DNA of 64,000 nt from Tragulus kanchil (GCA_022376925.1 JAIOJX010000002.1:133558831-133622830), one strand, 5' to 3'. Numbered from the stretch's first letter, positions 1 to 11,376 are shown. Notes: generated from the letters alone by a model not told the origin. Made by a program: numbers and translations.

Positions 1-208
1 AGAAGGAGAAGCTACAACAGACTCTACACAAATTCCAAGAATCATGAGACTAGTATGAACAACTCTATGCCAATAAAATGGACAACCTGGAAGAAATGGA
101 CAATTTCTTAGAAAGGTATAGTCTCCTTTGACTGAACCAGGAAGAAACAGAAAATATGAACAGACCAATCACAAGCATTGAAATTGAAACCATGATCAAG
201 AACCTCCC
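1..208 (+). mobile_element. L1 ORF2 fragment (upstream of the reverse transcriptase core)
   Basis: Translation resembles the L1 ORF2 stretch around NLEEMDNFLERY and MNRPIT.IEIE, but is broken by stops. It is interrupted after 208 by a second L1 tail and resumes at 540. The same sequence recurs at 1019-1226 in the duplicate. Confidence 0.75.
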
Positions 209-539
209 AAAAGAAGGGAAGACTGGACAAGAGGTATGGAAAAAGCAACAAGGAAACCTACACTATCATATGTAGTAGAGATTGCCACTGTGATTAAGCT
301 GTAAGACTAAGGGAACCTACATGGAGACCAAGCATCAACCTAGAGTGGGAGAGGGAAGGGGGAAAAAGGAGGGAGGGTTCAGGAGAGAGGGGTCAGGGAT
401 TTATCTATGACTGTTTGGGGACTATGTATACCTGAAAACAAGAAAACTCTAAAAACGTGTAACAACTTTGCTGTACACCTGAAGCTAATGCAACATTGTA
501 AATCAAATATACCCCAATAAAAATTTAAAGAAAAAAGAA
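209..539 (+). mobile_element. L1 3' end inserted into an older L1
   Basis: The block has the ruminant L1 3'-UTR layout: a G-rich GGGAGGG stretch, then 'ctgtacacctgaagctaatg', then an A-rich tail. It is bounded by the 8-bp direct repeat aacctccc at 201-208 and 540-547, which reads as a target-site duplication. Host L1 ORF2 continues in register beyond it. Duplicate copy at about 1227-1558. Confidence 0.7.
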
Positions 540-989
540 AACCTCCCCCCAAACAAAAGTTCAGGACCTGATGCCTTCACAGGTGAATTTTATTAAACAT
601 TTAGAGAAGAGTTGACACCTATCCTTCTGAAATTGTTCCAATTCTTAGAGGAAAACATAGGCAGAACACTCTGACATAAATTACAGCAGAATCTTTTTTA
701 ATCCATCTCCCAGAATAATGGAAATAAAAGCAAAAATAAAGAAATGGGACCTACTTAAGCTCAAAAGTTTTTGCACAGCAAAGGAAACAATAAACAAAAC
801 AAAAAGACAATGCACAGACTGGGAGAAAATATTTGCAAATGATGTGACTGATAAAGGACTAGTCTCCAAAATTTACAAACAGTTTATGACACTCAATATC
901 ATCAAAACAAACAACCTCCTCAAAAAGTGGGTAGATGACCTGAATAGACATTTCTCTAAAGAGAACATACGGGTGGCCAACAGATACAT
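540..989 (+). mobile_element. L1 ORF2 C-terminal fragment, copy 1
   Basis: After the nested insertion the host L1 continues with the 'SGPDAFTGEFY'-like segment, then jumps (internal deletion near 645-665) to the C-terminal segment with [22 protein letters not shown] and [17 protein letters not shown]. The frame 718-1065 is this fragment and not a gene. The sequence stops matching L1 at 989, where duplicate junction 1 lies. Confidence 0.8.
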
Positions 990-1558
990 AAAAAATCTAA
1001 ACGTAAAATTAGAAATGAAGAAGGAGAAGCTACAACAGACTCTACACAAATTCCAAGAATCATGAGACTAGTATGAACAACTCTATGCCAATAAAATGGA
1101 CAACCTGGAAGAAATGGACAATTTCTTAGAAAGGTATAGTCTCCTTTGACTGAACCAGGAAGAAACAGAAAATATGAACAGACCAATCACAAGCATTGAA
1201 ATTGAAACCATGATCAAGAACCTCCCAAAAAAAGGGGAAGACTGGACAAGAGGTATGGAAAAAGCAACAAGGAAACCTACACTATCATATGTAGTAGAGA
1301 TTGCCACTGTGATTAAGCTGTAAGACTAAGGGAACCTACATGGAGACCAAGCATCAACCTAGAGTGGGAGAGGGAAGGGGGAAAAAGGAGGGAGGGTTCA
1401 GGAGAGAGGGGTCAGGGATTTATCTATGACTGTTTGGGGACTATGTATACCTGAAAACAAGAAAACTCTAAAAACGTGTAACAACTTTGCTGTACACCTG
1501 AAGCTAATGCAACATTGTAAATCAAATATACCCCAATAAAAATTTAAAGAAAAAAGAA

Positions 1559-2880
1559 AACCTCCCCCCAAACAAAAGTTCAGGACCTGATGCCTTCACA
1601 GGTGAATTTTATTAAACATTTAGAGAAGAGTTGACACCTATCCTTCTGAAATTGTTCCAATTCTTAGAGGAAAACATAGGCAGAACACTCTGACATAAAT
1701 TACAGCAGAATCTTTTTTAATCCATCTCCCAGAATAATGGAAATAAAAGCAAAAATAAAGAAATGGGACCTACTTAAGCTCAAAAGTTTTTGCACAGCAA
1801 AGGAAACAATAAACAAAACAAAAAGACAATGCACAGACTGGGAGAAAATATTTGCAAATGATGTGACTGATAAAGGACTAGTCTCCAAAATTTACAAACA
1901 GTTTATGACACTCAATATCATCAAAACAAACAACCTCCTCAAAAAGTGGGTAGATGACCTGAATAGACATTTCTCTAAAGAGAACATACGGGTGGCCAAC
2001 AGATACATGAAAAGATGTGCAAAATTGCTAGTTATTAGAGAAATGCAAATTAAAACTACATTCTGACTCACACCAGTCAGAATGGCTATCATTAAAAAAT
2101 CCACAAACAACGAATGCTGGAGAGGGTGTGGAGGAACCCTCTTGCACTGTTGGTAGGAATGTAAATTGGCCACCATGGAGAGCTGTGTGGAGGTTCCTTA
2201 AAGAACTAAACATAGAGCTGCCACAGGACCCTGCAATCCCTCTCCTGGGTGCATATCCAGAAAGAAAAAAACATGGCCTGAAGATATACATGCTCCCCAA
2301 TGTTCATTGCAGCACCGTTTACAATCGCCAAGACACAGGAACAACCTAAATGTCCATCAACAGAGGAATGGATAAAGAAGATGTGGTGTATTACTCAGCC
2401 ATTAAAAAGAATGAAATAAGGCGACTTGCAGCAATATGGATGGACCTAGAGAGTGTCATACTGAGTGAAGTTAAGTCAGGCAGCAAAGGAGAAATAGTAT
2501 ATGATATCCCTTTTATGTGGACTCTAAAAAGAAATGATACAAATGAACTTCTTTACAAAAAGGAAAGAGACTCTCAAACTTAGAAAACGAATTTATGGTT
2601 GCAGTGGGGAGGGGATGGTTGGGGTCTCTGAGAAAGTCATGTGTACACTGCACCATTTGAAATGGATAACCAACACATTTTATTGTATAGCACATGGAAC
2701 TCTGCTCAATGCTATGGACTAGCCTGGATGGGAGGGGGCTGGGAGGAGGCAGGATATATGTATATGTGTGACCAAACCCCTTCACTGTCTACCTGAAACT
2801 ATCACAAAATTGTTAACTGACTATACCCCAATACAAAATGTTTTTGGTGCTAAAAAGATAAAAATTTAAGAAAAGAAAAA
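1559..2880 (+). mobile_element. L1 ORF2 C-terminus and 3' UTR, copy 2
   Basis: Same L1 as at 540-989, here running on through the C-terminal cysteine region (cattle-type text around 2040-2400 with several frameshifts), then the 3' UTR ending near 'ctatacccc' at 2821 and an A-rich tail to about 2880. Frames at 1737, 2128, 2350 and 2534 are pieces of this decayed ORF2 and UTR. Non-functional because of stops, frameshifts and the internal deletion. Confidence 0.85.
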
Positions 2881-2884
2881 GAAA

Positions 2885-3545
2885 ACCTAAGATCATGGCA
2901 TCTAGTCTTATCACTTCGTGGCAAATAGATGGAGAAAAAATGGTAACAGTGACAGACTTTATTTTCTTGGGCCCCAAAATTACTGTGGATGGTGACTGCA
3001 GCCATAAAATTAAAAGATGCTTGCTCCTTGGAAGAAAGGTTATGACAAACTTAGAAGGTGTATTAAAAAGCAGAGACATCACTTTATCCCCGAAAGATCC
3101 ATATGGTCAAAACTATGGTTGTTCTAGTAGTCATGGACGGTTGTGAGAGCTGAACTGTAAAGAAGGTTGAACATTGAAGAATTGATGCTTTCAAATGGTG
3201 GCGTTTGAGAAGACTCTTAAGAGTCTTTCAGATAGCAAGGAGTTCAAACCAATCATTCCTAAAGGGAATCCACCCTGAATATTCATTGGAAGGACTGATG
3301 CTGAAGCTAATACTTTGGCCACCTGATGCAAAAAGCTAACTTACTGGAAAAGCCCCTGATGCTGGGAAAGATTGAGGGCACGAGGAGAAAAGGGTAACAG
3401 AGAAGGAGATGGTTGAATGACATCATCAATTCTGTAGACACAAGTTTGAGCAAACTCCTGGAGATACTGAAGGATTGGGAAGCCTGGTGTGCTGCAGTCC
3501 ATGGGATCACAAAGAATCAGACACACAACTTAGTGACTACAGAAC
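2885..3545 (+). mobile_element. BovB (RTE) LINE 3' end
   Basis: The frame at 2895-3146 gives MASSLITSWQIDGEKMVTVT followed by DFIFLGPKITVDGDCSHKIK, the C-terminal region of the BovB reverse transcriptase polyprotein; downstream text (ESWTVKK-like, LRVPW-like, RQRMRWL-like) continues with frameshifts. It ends with the RTE tail related to Bov-A. 5'-truncated and inactive. Confidence 0.93.
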
Positions 3546-3546
3546 A

Positions 3547-4183
3547 GGAAAGGACCCTCCCCCTCTGCCTGACTTTTAAACTCAAGTATCTTTGTTCAGC
3601 TCATAAAGAGAAATCTGACCCTGCCCACCTGTGAATGGCTACAAAAAAGAAGAGATGACCACACCTCTTTCCAGAGGCTCAGATGTTAAAGAATCTGCCC
3701 GCAGCACAGGAAACCTCGGTTCAGTCCCTAGATTGGGAAGATCCTCTGGAGAAGGAAATGGCAACCCACTGCAGTATCCTTGCCTGGAAAATTCCATGGA
3801 CAGAGGAGCCAGGCAGCCTAGAGTCCATGGAACCCCAAAGAATCAGACAGGACTGAGAGGTCCGCACTTTCACTTTCCAAAGGCGGGCCCTTCCCAAAGA
3901 TGTTTTGCAAGACTGAAAACCCTTTCTACTTCACTTCCTCACTGCCTTTCCCTCTCTATTCGACCTTTGGACTTTAGTTCATTGTTTCTCTCTCTCTGGC
4001 TCTGTAAAAGCCAGAATCTGGCACCCAGACCCCAACAAGGTGGTTACTTTATAAGACATTAGTTTGCCATCTTCTCGATCAGCCAGCTTTGTGAAGAAAC
4101 TCATATTCCTTGCCTCAACACCTCATCTCTCAGATTCATTGCCCTGTCGTGGAGCCAGCAGAGCAAGCTTGGGCTCGGTAACA
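3547..4183 (+). mobile_element. LTR-like element (ERV1-type LTR) split by a Bov-tA
   Basis: The 3' part (3870-4183) reads like a ruminant gammaretroviral-type LTR: 'ttgccatcttctcgatc', 'ccttgcctcaacacctc', and the end 'gggctcggtaaca'. The 5' part lies at 3547-3663. No internal retroviral genes are seen, so it is a solo LTR or fragment. Family name and exact 5' end are uncertain. Confidence 0.55.
3664..3862 (+). mobile_element. Bov-tA SINE
   Basis: Has the tRNA-like head (variant 'ggctcagatgttaaagaatc') followed by the Bov-A body 'agtatccttgcctggaaa', 'atggacagaggagcc' and 'agtccatgg'. It sits within the LTR-like block. Confidence 0.85.
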
Positions 4184-4189
4184 ATACTA

Positions 4190-4625
4190 CCCAGTTATTC
4201 CACTAAATACTAGCCAAAACGTGGCTGTGACGGTATTTGGTCGATGTGATTAACATCTCTAATCAGATGATTTTAAATAAAAGAGATTCTGCTCAGTTAT
4301 ATGGATGAGCTTCTATCAGTGCAAGACCAGGAGCAAAATCTTAGCTTCTCAAAGGAGAAATTCATCCTTAAGATTGCATCAGCTCCTGCTTGAGTCTCCA
4401 ACCTGCCAGGTTACCCTACAGGTTTTAGACTTGCCACCCTTCATATTGATGTAACTTAACTCCTTCCTATAAATATATCTAGGAATGTATATATCCACCC
4501 ATCCATCCACGCATCCATCTGACTATGCATCCATATCTCTCTGTGTACCCATATCTATCTATGTACCTGTCTACTTATAATCTCCTACAGGTTCAAGTTC
4601 TCTGGAGAGCCCCTCACTGGAGCAA
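4190..4625 (+). mobile_element. Old LTR-like (MaLR-type) repeat with a short ATCC/ATCT repeat
   Basis: Text such as 'gatgtgattaacatctcta', 'cagcctgcc'-like and 'ttctctggagagccc' matches a common mammalian LTR-like repeat from memory; class is not certain. A degenerate (ATCC/ATCT)n stretch lies at about 4490-4575. Duplicate 2 starts inside this element. Confidence 0.4.
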
Positions 4626-5059
4626 GAGTCTCCCCTTTACTGGTTGCTCACCCTTCCCCATCTCATTTCCCCTTTTCCCTCCTCTTCCAAATAAACTCCT
4701 TGCATGTGAATCCTCTTCTGGAGCCTGCTTCTGAAGACAGTCACTCTAAGAATCTTCTTCAATTCCTTGAAGGTGTCACACAGGATGACCAACATGTCTA
4801 GTCTGCCCAGAACTTTCCCAGGACTAGCATTGAAATCCTGTATCCTGGGAACCCCCCAGTCTCTGGTGAACTAAGACACTTCACCCCAAACTCTTACAGT
4901 TTTAAAATTGAAATTCTGGTGCCTAAAACCTCCCCCCACCCACTCAGTCTTGAGCAGTGACGGGGCTGGCCAGTCCCCTGCACATGGGCTCCGTCCGCGA
5001 AGCCTCTTTACCAGCCAGTACTTGTGCCTGGAAAACCTTCCCCCACTTCCTGGTGAATT
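4626..5059. other. Unassigned sequence
   Basis: Non-repetitive apart from pair 2 (second copy 5722-6162). Short frames on both strands lack conserved motifs or splice context. Nothing recognisable. Confidence 0.5.
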
Positions 5060-5275
5060 TCTACGAATCATCCTGGAGATCTCACCGCATGCCATTTCCT
5101 CAAGGAGACCGGCTCTGACGCCCCCACACCTGAGCCACATCTCCCTGTTAAAATGTTCTGAGTCCCATGAACACCTCCCCCATAGCATTCCCACATGGTT
5201 ATAATGTCACACTCACGAGTATAATATTAACATCTGTCTCATACACTAGAGTGTGCACTCCGGAGGAGGAAGCTT
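5060..5275 (+). mobile_element. L2 LINE 3'-end-like relic, copy 1
   Basis: The order 'catgccatttcctcaagga', 'tgttctgagtcccatgaac', 'ctagagtgtgcactcc' parallels the L2 consensus 3' end (...TCACCTTCTC..., ...CACTAGAATGTAAGCTCC...). Highly diverged. Second copy at 6163-6378. Confidence 0.5.
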
Positions 5276-6162
5276 GTACTAGGTTCTCTTATGGATGGCC
5301 ATCCCAGTGTGGCCACAAGAGGGAACACAGGAGAGGTTCAGGAAAAATACAGTTTATTCTATAACAGATCCTAGAAACAGGGCCATGTAGGGAAAGCCCA
5401 ATGTGGTCAGCAGGCAGAAAGCGGGAACAAGGAGAAAGGCTGGCTGGGATGGACTAGTTTGAATCACTTCAGAAGGCTCTTAGTTTTATGGGTCGCTATA
5501 CCAGTTACCTGCTATCCGGCTTTAGGATGAGTAAGATCTGAAATATTGCTTCCCATGGCGTGGGGGCCAGATACAGCAGATGTGGCTCTGGGTGGGTTTG
5601 CTTGATATCGTTTCCACCCATCCATCCACGCATCCATATCTCTTTTGTGTACCCATATCTATCTATGTACCTGTCTACTTATAATCTCCTACAGGTTCAA
5701 GTTCTCTGGAGAGCCCTCACTGGAGCAAGAGTCTCCCCTTTACTGGTTGCTCACCCTTCCCCATCTCATTTCCCCTTTTCCCTCCTCTTCCAAATAAACT
5801 CCTTGCATGTGAATCCTCTTCTGGAGCCTGCTTCTGAAGACAGTCACTCTAAGAATCTTCTTCAATTCCTTGAAGGTGTCACACAGGATGACCAACATGT
5901 CTAGTCTGCCCAGAACTTTCCCAGGACTAGCATTGAAATCCTGTATCCTGGGAACCCCCCAGTCTCTGGTGAACTAAGACACTTCACCCCAAACTCTTAC
6001 AGTTTTAAAATTGAAATTCTGGTGCCTAAAACCTCCCCCCACCCACTCAGTCTTGAGCAGTGACGGGGCTGGCCAGTCCCCTGCACATGGGCTCCGTCCG
6101 CGAAGCCTCTTTACCAGCCAGTACTTGTGCCTGGAAAACCTTCCCCCACTTCCTGGTGAATT

Positions 6163-6378
6163 TCTACGAATCATCCTGGAGATCTCACCGCATGCCATTT
6201 CCTCAAGGAGACCGGCTCTGACGCCCCCACACCTGAGCCACATCTCCCTGTTAAAATGTTCTGAGTCCCATGAACACCTCCCCCATAGCATTCCCACATG
6301 GTTATAATGTCACACTCACGAGTATAATATTAACATCTGTCTCATACACTAGAGTGTGCACTCCGGAGGAGGAAGCTT
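6163..6378 (+). mobile_element. L2 LINE 3'-end-like relic, copy 2
   Basis: Duplicate of 5060-5275 within pair 2; identical by eye. Confidence 0.5.
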
Positions 6379-6798
6379 GTACTAGGTTCTCTTATGGATG
6401 GCCATCCCAGTGTGGCCACAAGAGGGAACACAGGAGAGGTTCAGGAAAAATACAGTTTATTCTATAACAGATCCTAGAAACAGGGCCATGTAGGGAAAGC
6501 CCAATGTGGTCAGCAGGCAGAAAGCGGGAACAAGGAGAAAGGCTGGCTGGGATGGACTAGTTTGAATCACTTCAGAAGGCTCTTAGTTTTATGGGTCGCT
6601 ATACCAGTTACCTGCTATCCGGCTTTAGGATGAGTAAGATCTGAAATATTGCTTCCCATGGCGTGGGGGCCAGATACAGCAGATGTGGCTCTGGGTGGGT
6701 TTGCTTGTATATGAAAGGCTGAGCTCTTTCTCTCTCTAATTGGGTTGACCCAGAAAGAGCAATCTCTCCTCTCCACAAGCCAAACCCTCTCTCTCTCT

Positions 6799-6965
6799 TT
6801 TTTAATATTTATTTATTTGGCAGTGCCATGTCTTTAGTTGTAGCCCTCAGGATCTTTGATCTTCTTTGTGGTGTGTGGGATCTAGCTTCCTGATCAGGAA
6901 TCAAACTCGGGCTCCCTGCACAGGAAGTGAGGAATCTTAGCCACTGGACCACCAGGAAAGTCCCC
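6799..6965 (-). mobile_element. tRNA-derived SINE (ART2A/CHR type)
   Basis: Reverse complement begins with the tRNA-like head (GGGACTTTCCTGGTGGTCCA) and ends with AAATAAATATT. Typical older cetartiodactyl tRNA-Glu SINE with a short body. Confidence 0.85.
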
Positions 6966-7005
6966 ATATTCTATCTAAGATGTCAAAGCATCATGTGTTC
7001 TTGTG

Positions 7006-7208
7006 TGCTGTCGCTTCAGTCATGTCCAACTCTTTGTGACCTCATGGACTGTAGCTTGCCAAGATCCTCTGTCTATGGAGCTCTCCAAGCAAGAATATTG
7101 GAGTGGGTTGCCATTCCCTCCTCCAGGGTATCTTCCTGACCCAGGGACTGAAATGAAGTCTTCTACATTACTGGTGAATTCTTTACCACTGAGCTACCAG
7201 GGAAGCCC
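7006..7208 (-). mobile_element. Bov-tA SINE
   Basis: In reverse complement: head GGGCTTCCCTGGTAGCTCAG, then the Bov-A body with CAAGAATATTGGAGTGGG antisense text and a GACTGAAGCGAC-like end. Frames at 6927 and 7003 lie in it. Confidence 0.92.
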
Positions 7209-7544
7209 GTCAAACATCATAACATACAGAAAATAAAAAATGTAGATAGTGAAATTTGTATTGAGTTGACTCTCCATTGATTCCTGGCCCACAGTAACCA
7301 TGGCAAAGAGGTTTATTGAATGAATGGATTTCCAGGACAGTTAAGGTCTGTCCCATCTCCCTCCCTTCCCTTAGTTGTCCTGTGGAGGGTGTTCATAACC
7401 TGGGTGGAGAAATGAAGCCAGAAGAGAAAACATAGGAAAGACCTCAGGAGGCAGAAGGGAGCAGGTTCAGATACACTAAAGAAGGAATCAAGGTTTTTTT
7501 TCAAAATTCTTTGCTGTTATATAGGTGATGTGTTCAGATCAACA

Positions 7545-7812
7545 AAACAGAGAATACTACAGTCGCCTGTAATTTCATATGTAAAATAGATAGCCAATAG
7601 GAATTTGCTGTATGACTCAGGGAACTCAAACAGGAGCTCTGTGACAAACTGGAGGGGTGGGATGGGGAGGGAGATGGGAGGGAGATTCAAGAGGGAGAGA
7701 ACTTATATACACCAATGGCTGATTCATGCTGATGTTTGGCAGAAGACAACAAAATTCTGTAAAGCGATTATATTTCAATTGCAAAATAAATAAAAATTTA
7801 GGAGAAATAGAC
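7545..7812 (+). mobile_element. L1 3' end (artiodactyl type)
   Basis: Text 'gccaataggaatttgctgta', 'gggaactcaaacaggagc', 'gattcatgctgatgtttgg' and 'attctgtaaagcgattat' is the artiodactyl L1 3'-UTR pattern, ending in AAATAAATAAAAATT. A related copy is at 33645-34085. Confidence 0.8.
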
Positions 7813-7854
7813 AATGGTAATATTACAGATTAAAAAAATAAAATTGCCTGTAAT

Positions 7855-8005
7855 TTAAAAACTGGTGAAATCTGAATAATGCCTGTTGTGAATTGATAGT
7901 AGAATCGTGGGTAAGATACTATCACGGGGAAGTTGGGTGAAGGGCATATGGGATTTCCCTCTGTGAGTCTTACACCATTTCAGAATAAAAAGTTATAACT
8001 AAAAA
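7855..8005 (+). mobile_element. Old LINE 3'-end-like relic
   Basis: 'gggaagttgggtgaaggg' and 'ttcagaataaaaagttat' match the end of a common old mammalian LINE-like 3' UTR. Class (L1M) is from memory. Confidence 0.45.
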
Positions 8006-8082
8006 TTGCCTATGCTCCTACCACCCAAAGATAACTACATTAACATTTTGTCACATTTTCTTCCAGATGCTTTTTCTTTTAT

Positions 8083-8407
8083 TTTTTAAAGATTTATTTA
8101 TTTATTTATTTTGGGCGGGGGTTGGGTTGGGGAGGGAGGGGAGCGGGCGGGCCACTTCTATTGGTCTTTCATGTCTCTATTCTCATCCATCTTTGTTCTT
8201 TGGCCCGTGTGGGCCTCCCATTGCAGTGGCCTCTGTTGTCGCAGAGCGCCGGCTCTGGGCGCATGCGCTCCAGAGGGCTGGCTCGGTAATTGGACACATC
8301 GGTCCAGCCGCTCCGCGGCACGTGGGATCTTCCCAGGCCAGGGATGGAACTGGCGCCCCTTGCACTGCAAGGCGGTGTCCTTACCCACTGGACCACCAGG
8401 GAAGCCC
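8083..8407 (-). mobile_element. Young tRNA-derived SINE, long C-rich tail form
   Basis: In reverse complement: head GGGCTTCCCTGGTGGTCCAG, box-B-like region, body with 'gctctggagcgcatgcgcc', then ATGAAAGACCAATAGAAGTGG, a C-rich block, and AAATAAATAAATAAATCTTT at the 3' end. It is one of at least 15 insertions of this family. Frames at 8067-8592 on both strands are translations of it. Confidence 0.9.
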
Positions 8408-8710
8408 TGTCTGTCTGTTTCTCTCTCCTTCCCCACTGTGCCCAACCTTTCACTGCTCTGCTTCCAATATCACACCTGCTCCCTCTAACTCTGGACCGCC
8501 AGCCTCCCTCTTGGGAGCAGGACCCTTGTGATTCCATTAAGGTCACCCAGATCATCCAGGATAATTGCTCCACGTCGAAGACCATAACTTAATCACATTT
8601 GCAAAATCTCTTTTGGCAACACATTCACTGGTCCTGGGAATTAGGATATGAACACCTTTTCTGGAGAGAGGGGTAGGGAGCCATTAGGCAGCCTACCCCA
8701 CAATACAGGG

Positions 8711-8912
8711 AAAGAAAGTGAAAGTGTTAGTCATTCAGTCATGTTGGACCCTCTGCAACCCCACGGACTGTAACCCACCAGGTTCCTCTGTCTATGGAAT
8801 TCTCCAGGCAAGAATCCTGGAGTGGATTGCCATTTCCCCCTCCAGGGATCGCCCAGGAGATCTTTCCGACCCAGGGATGGGACTTGGGTCTCCCAAATTG
8901 CTCACAGATTCT
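8711..8912 (-). mobile_element. Bov-tA/Bov-A SINE lacking its tRNA head, copy 1
   Basis: 'gttagtcattcagtcatg', 'ctgtctatggaattctcc' and 'aagaatcctggagtgg' are Bov-A on the minus strand. The match fades near 8912 before a clear tRNA head. Second copy at 9816-10016. Confidence 0.85.
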
Positions 8913-9509
8913 TATTTCAGCCAAAAGATAAATCCCCCTCCCCGATATTGCCCAGGACTGAACCACTCCATGCTGCACTGTTTCCAGGTTCTTCTAGATC
9001 TTCTAACAATGTTTTTATGCAAACTCTAGTGTGTCTTCTTTTGGTTTGTCACAAATGATTGTACACTATATACTTTGTTTTCTACCCCTGATTTCTTTTT
9101 GCATAGCTTAGTGATTACTCTATTACCAGAGTCTCAGCTTGTCCCAAAAAAAGTTCCAGGAAAGTTCCAGGACTTGAGAGGAAATCCAGTCCAGCAGTTG
9201 CAATTGGGACACCCTGAAGGCAGACAGCAGGCATGAGAAAATCAAGCAGCGTCGAGGATCCTGACAGGTGGGTGGAAACAAGTGGCTCCCAGGCTTGGGA
9301 GCCGCCTGGGAGCCATGGCAATATTGGGAAATCCAAGGAGAGGTGGGCAGTCAGGTTTAGGCGTTGTGTCATCAGGGAGTCCCAGTTATTGGACTGGTTC
9401 AAAGGCAGGTCCTGAGTGTGCAGAGAGGACTGGGGAGGTGCAGGAGGAATCCCAGTCGTGGGCAAGTTATCAAAATAGGCACCCAGGAACAGAGAATTCA
9501 ACAACCACA
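8913..9509. other. Unassigned sequence
   Basis: No recognisable repeat or exon; small frames on both strands have no conserved motif. Duplicated at 10017-10609. Confidence 0.45.
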
Positions 9510-9651
9510 AAACAATTCCACAGATACTTATTTAATGGCTGCGCCACTGCAGGTGCTGAGCTGAATACCCATTTATACCTGAGATGAAACAGGCCTGATC
9601 CATCCCCATCCTCCCACAGGTGAGGAGACAGACAGGTGAGAGGCTGTCACT
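9510..9651 (-). mobile_element. L2/MIR-like relic, copy 1
   Basis: The string 'ccacagatacttatttaatg', 'aggtgctgagctgaatac' and 'ggagacagacaggtgagagg' follows the old mammalian repeat text 'cacttattgagcaccta...'. Duplicated at 10610-10790, where it runs on beyond the junction. Confidence 0.4.
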
Positions 9652-9815
9652 TTTTTGGGGTGAAAAGATAATTGCTCCACGTCAAGACCATAACTTAATC
9701 ACATTTGCAAAATCTCTTTTGGCAACACATTCACTGGTCCTGGGAATTAGGATATGAACACCTTTTCTGGAGAGAGGGGTAGGGAGCCATTAGGCAGCCT
9801 ACCCCACAATACAGG

Positions 9816-10016
9816 AAAGAAAGTGAAAGTGTTAGTCATTCAGTCATGTTGGACCCTCTGCAACCCCACGGACTGTAACCCACCAGGTTCCTCTGTCTAT
9901 GGAATTCTCCAGGCAAGAATCCTGGAGTGGATTGCCATTTCCCCCTCCAGGGATCGCCCAGGAGATCTTTCCGACCCAGGGATGGGACTTGGGTCTCCCA
10001 AATTGCTCACAGATTC
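9816..10016 (-). mobile_element. Bov-tA/Bov-A SINE, copy 2
   Basis: Duplicate of 8711-8912 in pair 3. Confidence 0.85.
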
Positions 10017-10609
10017 TTATTTCAGCCAAAAGATAAATCCTCCCCGATATTGCCCAGGACTGAACCACTCCATGCTGCACTGTTTCCAGGTTCTTCTAGA
10101 TCTTCTAACAATGTTTTTATGCAAACTCTAGTGTGTCTTCTTTTGGTTTGTCACAAATGATTGTACACTATATACTTTGTTTTCTACCCCTGATTTCTTT
10201 TTGCATAGCTTAGTGATTACTCTATTACCAGAGTCTCAGCTTGTCCCAAAAAGTTCCAGGAAAGTTCCAGGACTTGAGAGGAAATCCAGTCCAGCAGTTG
10301 CAATTGGGACACCCTGAAGGCAGACAGCAGGCATGAGAAAATCAAGCAGCGTCGAGGATCCTGACAGGTGGGTGGAAACAAGTGGCTCCCAGGCTTGGGA
10401 GCCGCCTGGGAGCCATGGCAATATTGGGAAATCCAAGGAGAGGTGGGCAGTCAGGTTTAGGCGTTGTGTCATCAGGGAGTCCCAGTTATTGGACTGGTTC
10501 AAAGGCAGGTCCTGAGTGTGCAGAGAGGACTGGGGAGGTGCAGGAGGAATCCCAGTCGTGGGCAAGTTATCAAAATAGGCACCCAGGAACAGAGAATTCA
10601 ACAACCACA

Positions 10610-10790
10610 AAACAATTCCACAGATACTTATTTAATGGCTGCGCCACTGCAGGTGCTGAGCTGAATACCCATTTATACCTGAGATGAAACAGGCCTGATC
10701 CATCCCCATCCTCCCACAGGTGAGGAGACAGACAGGTGAGAGGCTGTCACTGTTTAATTTGGTAAGTGCTGTGGTGGGAGTTGAAAAACT
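10610..10790 (-). mobile_element. L2/MIR-like relic, copy 2
   Basis: Duplicate of 9510-9651; the natural continuation 'tttaatttggtaagtgctg' after 10751 shows this copy carries the true right flank. Confidence 0.4.
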
Positions 10791-10825
10791 TATATGGGAG
10801 AATAGGGATAAGGAAGGCAAGGGAA

Positions 10826-11022
10826 GGGACTTCCCCAGTGGTTGAGCAGTGAAGAATCCACCTACAATATGGGAGCTGCAGGAAACATGAGCTCGATCCC
10901 TGGGTCAGGAAAATCCTCTGGAGGAAGACTCAGCAACCCACTCCAGTATTCTTGCCTGGAGAATCTCATGGATAGAGAAGCCTGCCCCGCTATGGTCCAC
11001 AGGGTTGGACACAACTGAAGGG
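10826..11022 (+). mobile_element. Bov-tA SINE
   Basis: Head 'gggacttccccagtggttga', body 'caacccactccagtattctt', 'gcctggagaatctcatgg' and end 'ttggacacaactgaa'. Confidence 0.92.
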
Positions 11023-11076
11023 ACTTCTCCTGCACATGTGCGAGGGAAGAATAATTCATTTAAGTATATTTATCTG

Positions 11077-11350
11077 GGGCTTCCCTAGTGATCCAGTGGA
11101 TAAAGAGTCTGCCTTGCAGTGCAAGGGGCACTGGTTTGATCTCTGGCCCAGGAAGATTCCACGTGCTATGGAGCAGCTGGTGTGGTGTGTCCAATTACGA
11201 GCCAGCGCTCTGGAGCGCATGCACCCAGAACCAGTGCTCTGCACCGAGAGAGGCCACTGCGATGGGAGGCCCACACATCCCAAAGAATAAAAGATGGATG
11301 AAAAATAAATAAAAAAGAGGCATGATGGGGAAAAAAGAAAAAAAAAAACT
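11077..11350 (+). mobile_element. Young tRNA-derived SINE, short-tail form
   Basis: Head 'ggggcttccctagtgatcca', body 'cagcgctctggagcgcatgc', then 'agatggatgaaaaataaat' and an A-rich tail without the C-rich block. Frames at 11036, 11056 and 11088 are its translations. Confidence 0.88.
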
Positions 11351-11376
11351 TAAAAAAACATATATTTATTTAGTAG

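Larger units (their letters stand above)
1..2008. repeat. Tandem duplicate pair 1 (unit about 1.02 kb)
   Basis: Bases 1-989 recur at about 1019-2008 with almost no change; one visible difference is an A/G-run change near 211 versus 1230. Copy 1 is cut by the window edge. The junction falls inside L1 ORF2 sequence, and copy 2 continues into the normal downstream L1 text while copy 1 does not. An assembly overlap is the likeliest cause. Confidence 0.95.
4493..6709. repeat. Tandem duplicate pair 2 (unit about 1.1 kb)
   Basis: 4493-5606 recurs at about 5613-6709 (offset 1103 in the body). Differences sit at the left edge: copy 2 lacks part of the ATCC-repeat (5625-5650), has Ttttg for ctctg, and lacks one C in 'gagcccctcactgg'. 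The remaining roughly 1 kb is identical by eye. Confidence 0.95.
8560..10751. repeat. Tandem duplicate pair 3 (unit about 1.1 kb)
   Basis: 8560-9651 recurs at 9667-10751. Seen differences are run-length changes: gtcgaag/gtcaag, agggaaag/aggaaag, atccccctcccc/atcctcccc and cccaaaaaaag/cccaaaaag. A 15-bp non-shared stretch (9652-9666) separates the copies. Confidence 0.95.

Noticed and set aside
8067..8592. Frames of up to 154 codons on both strands
   Set aside because: Translations of the young SINE; the same peptides (for example WVRTPPCSARGA) recur at every copy of the family.
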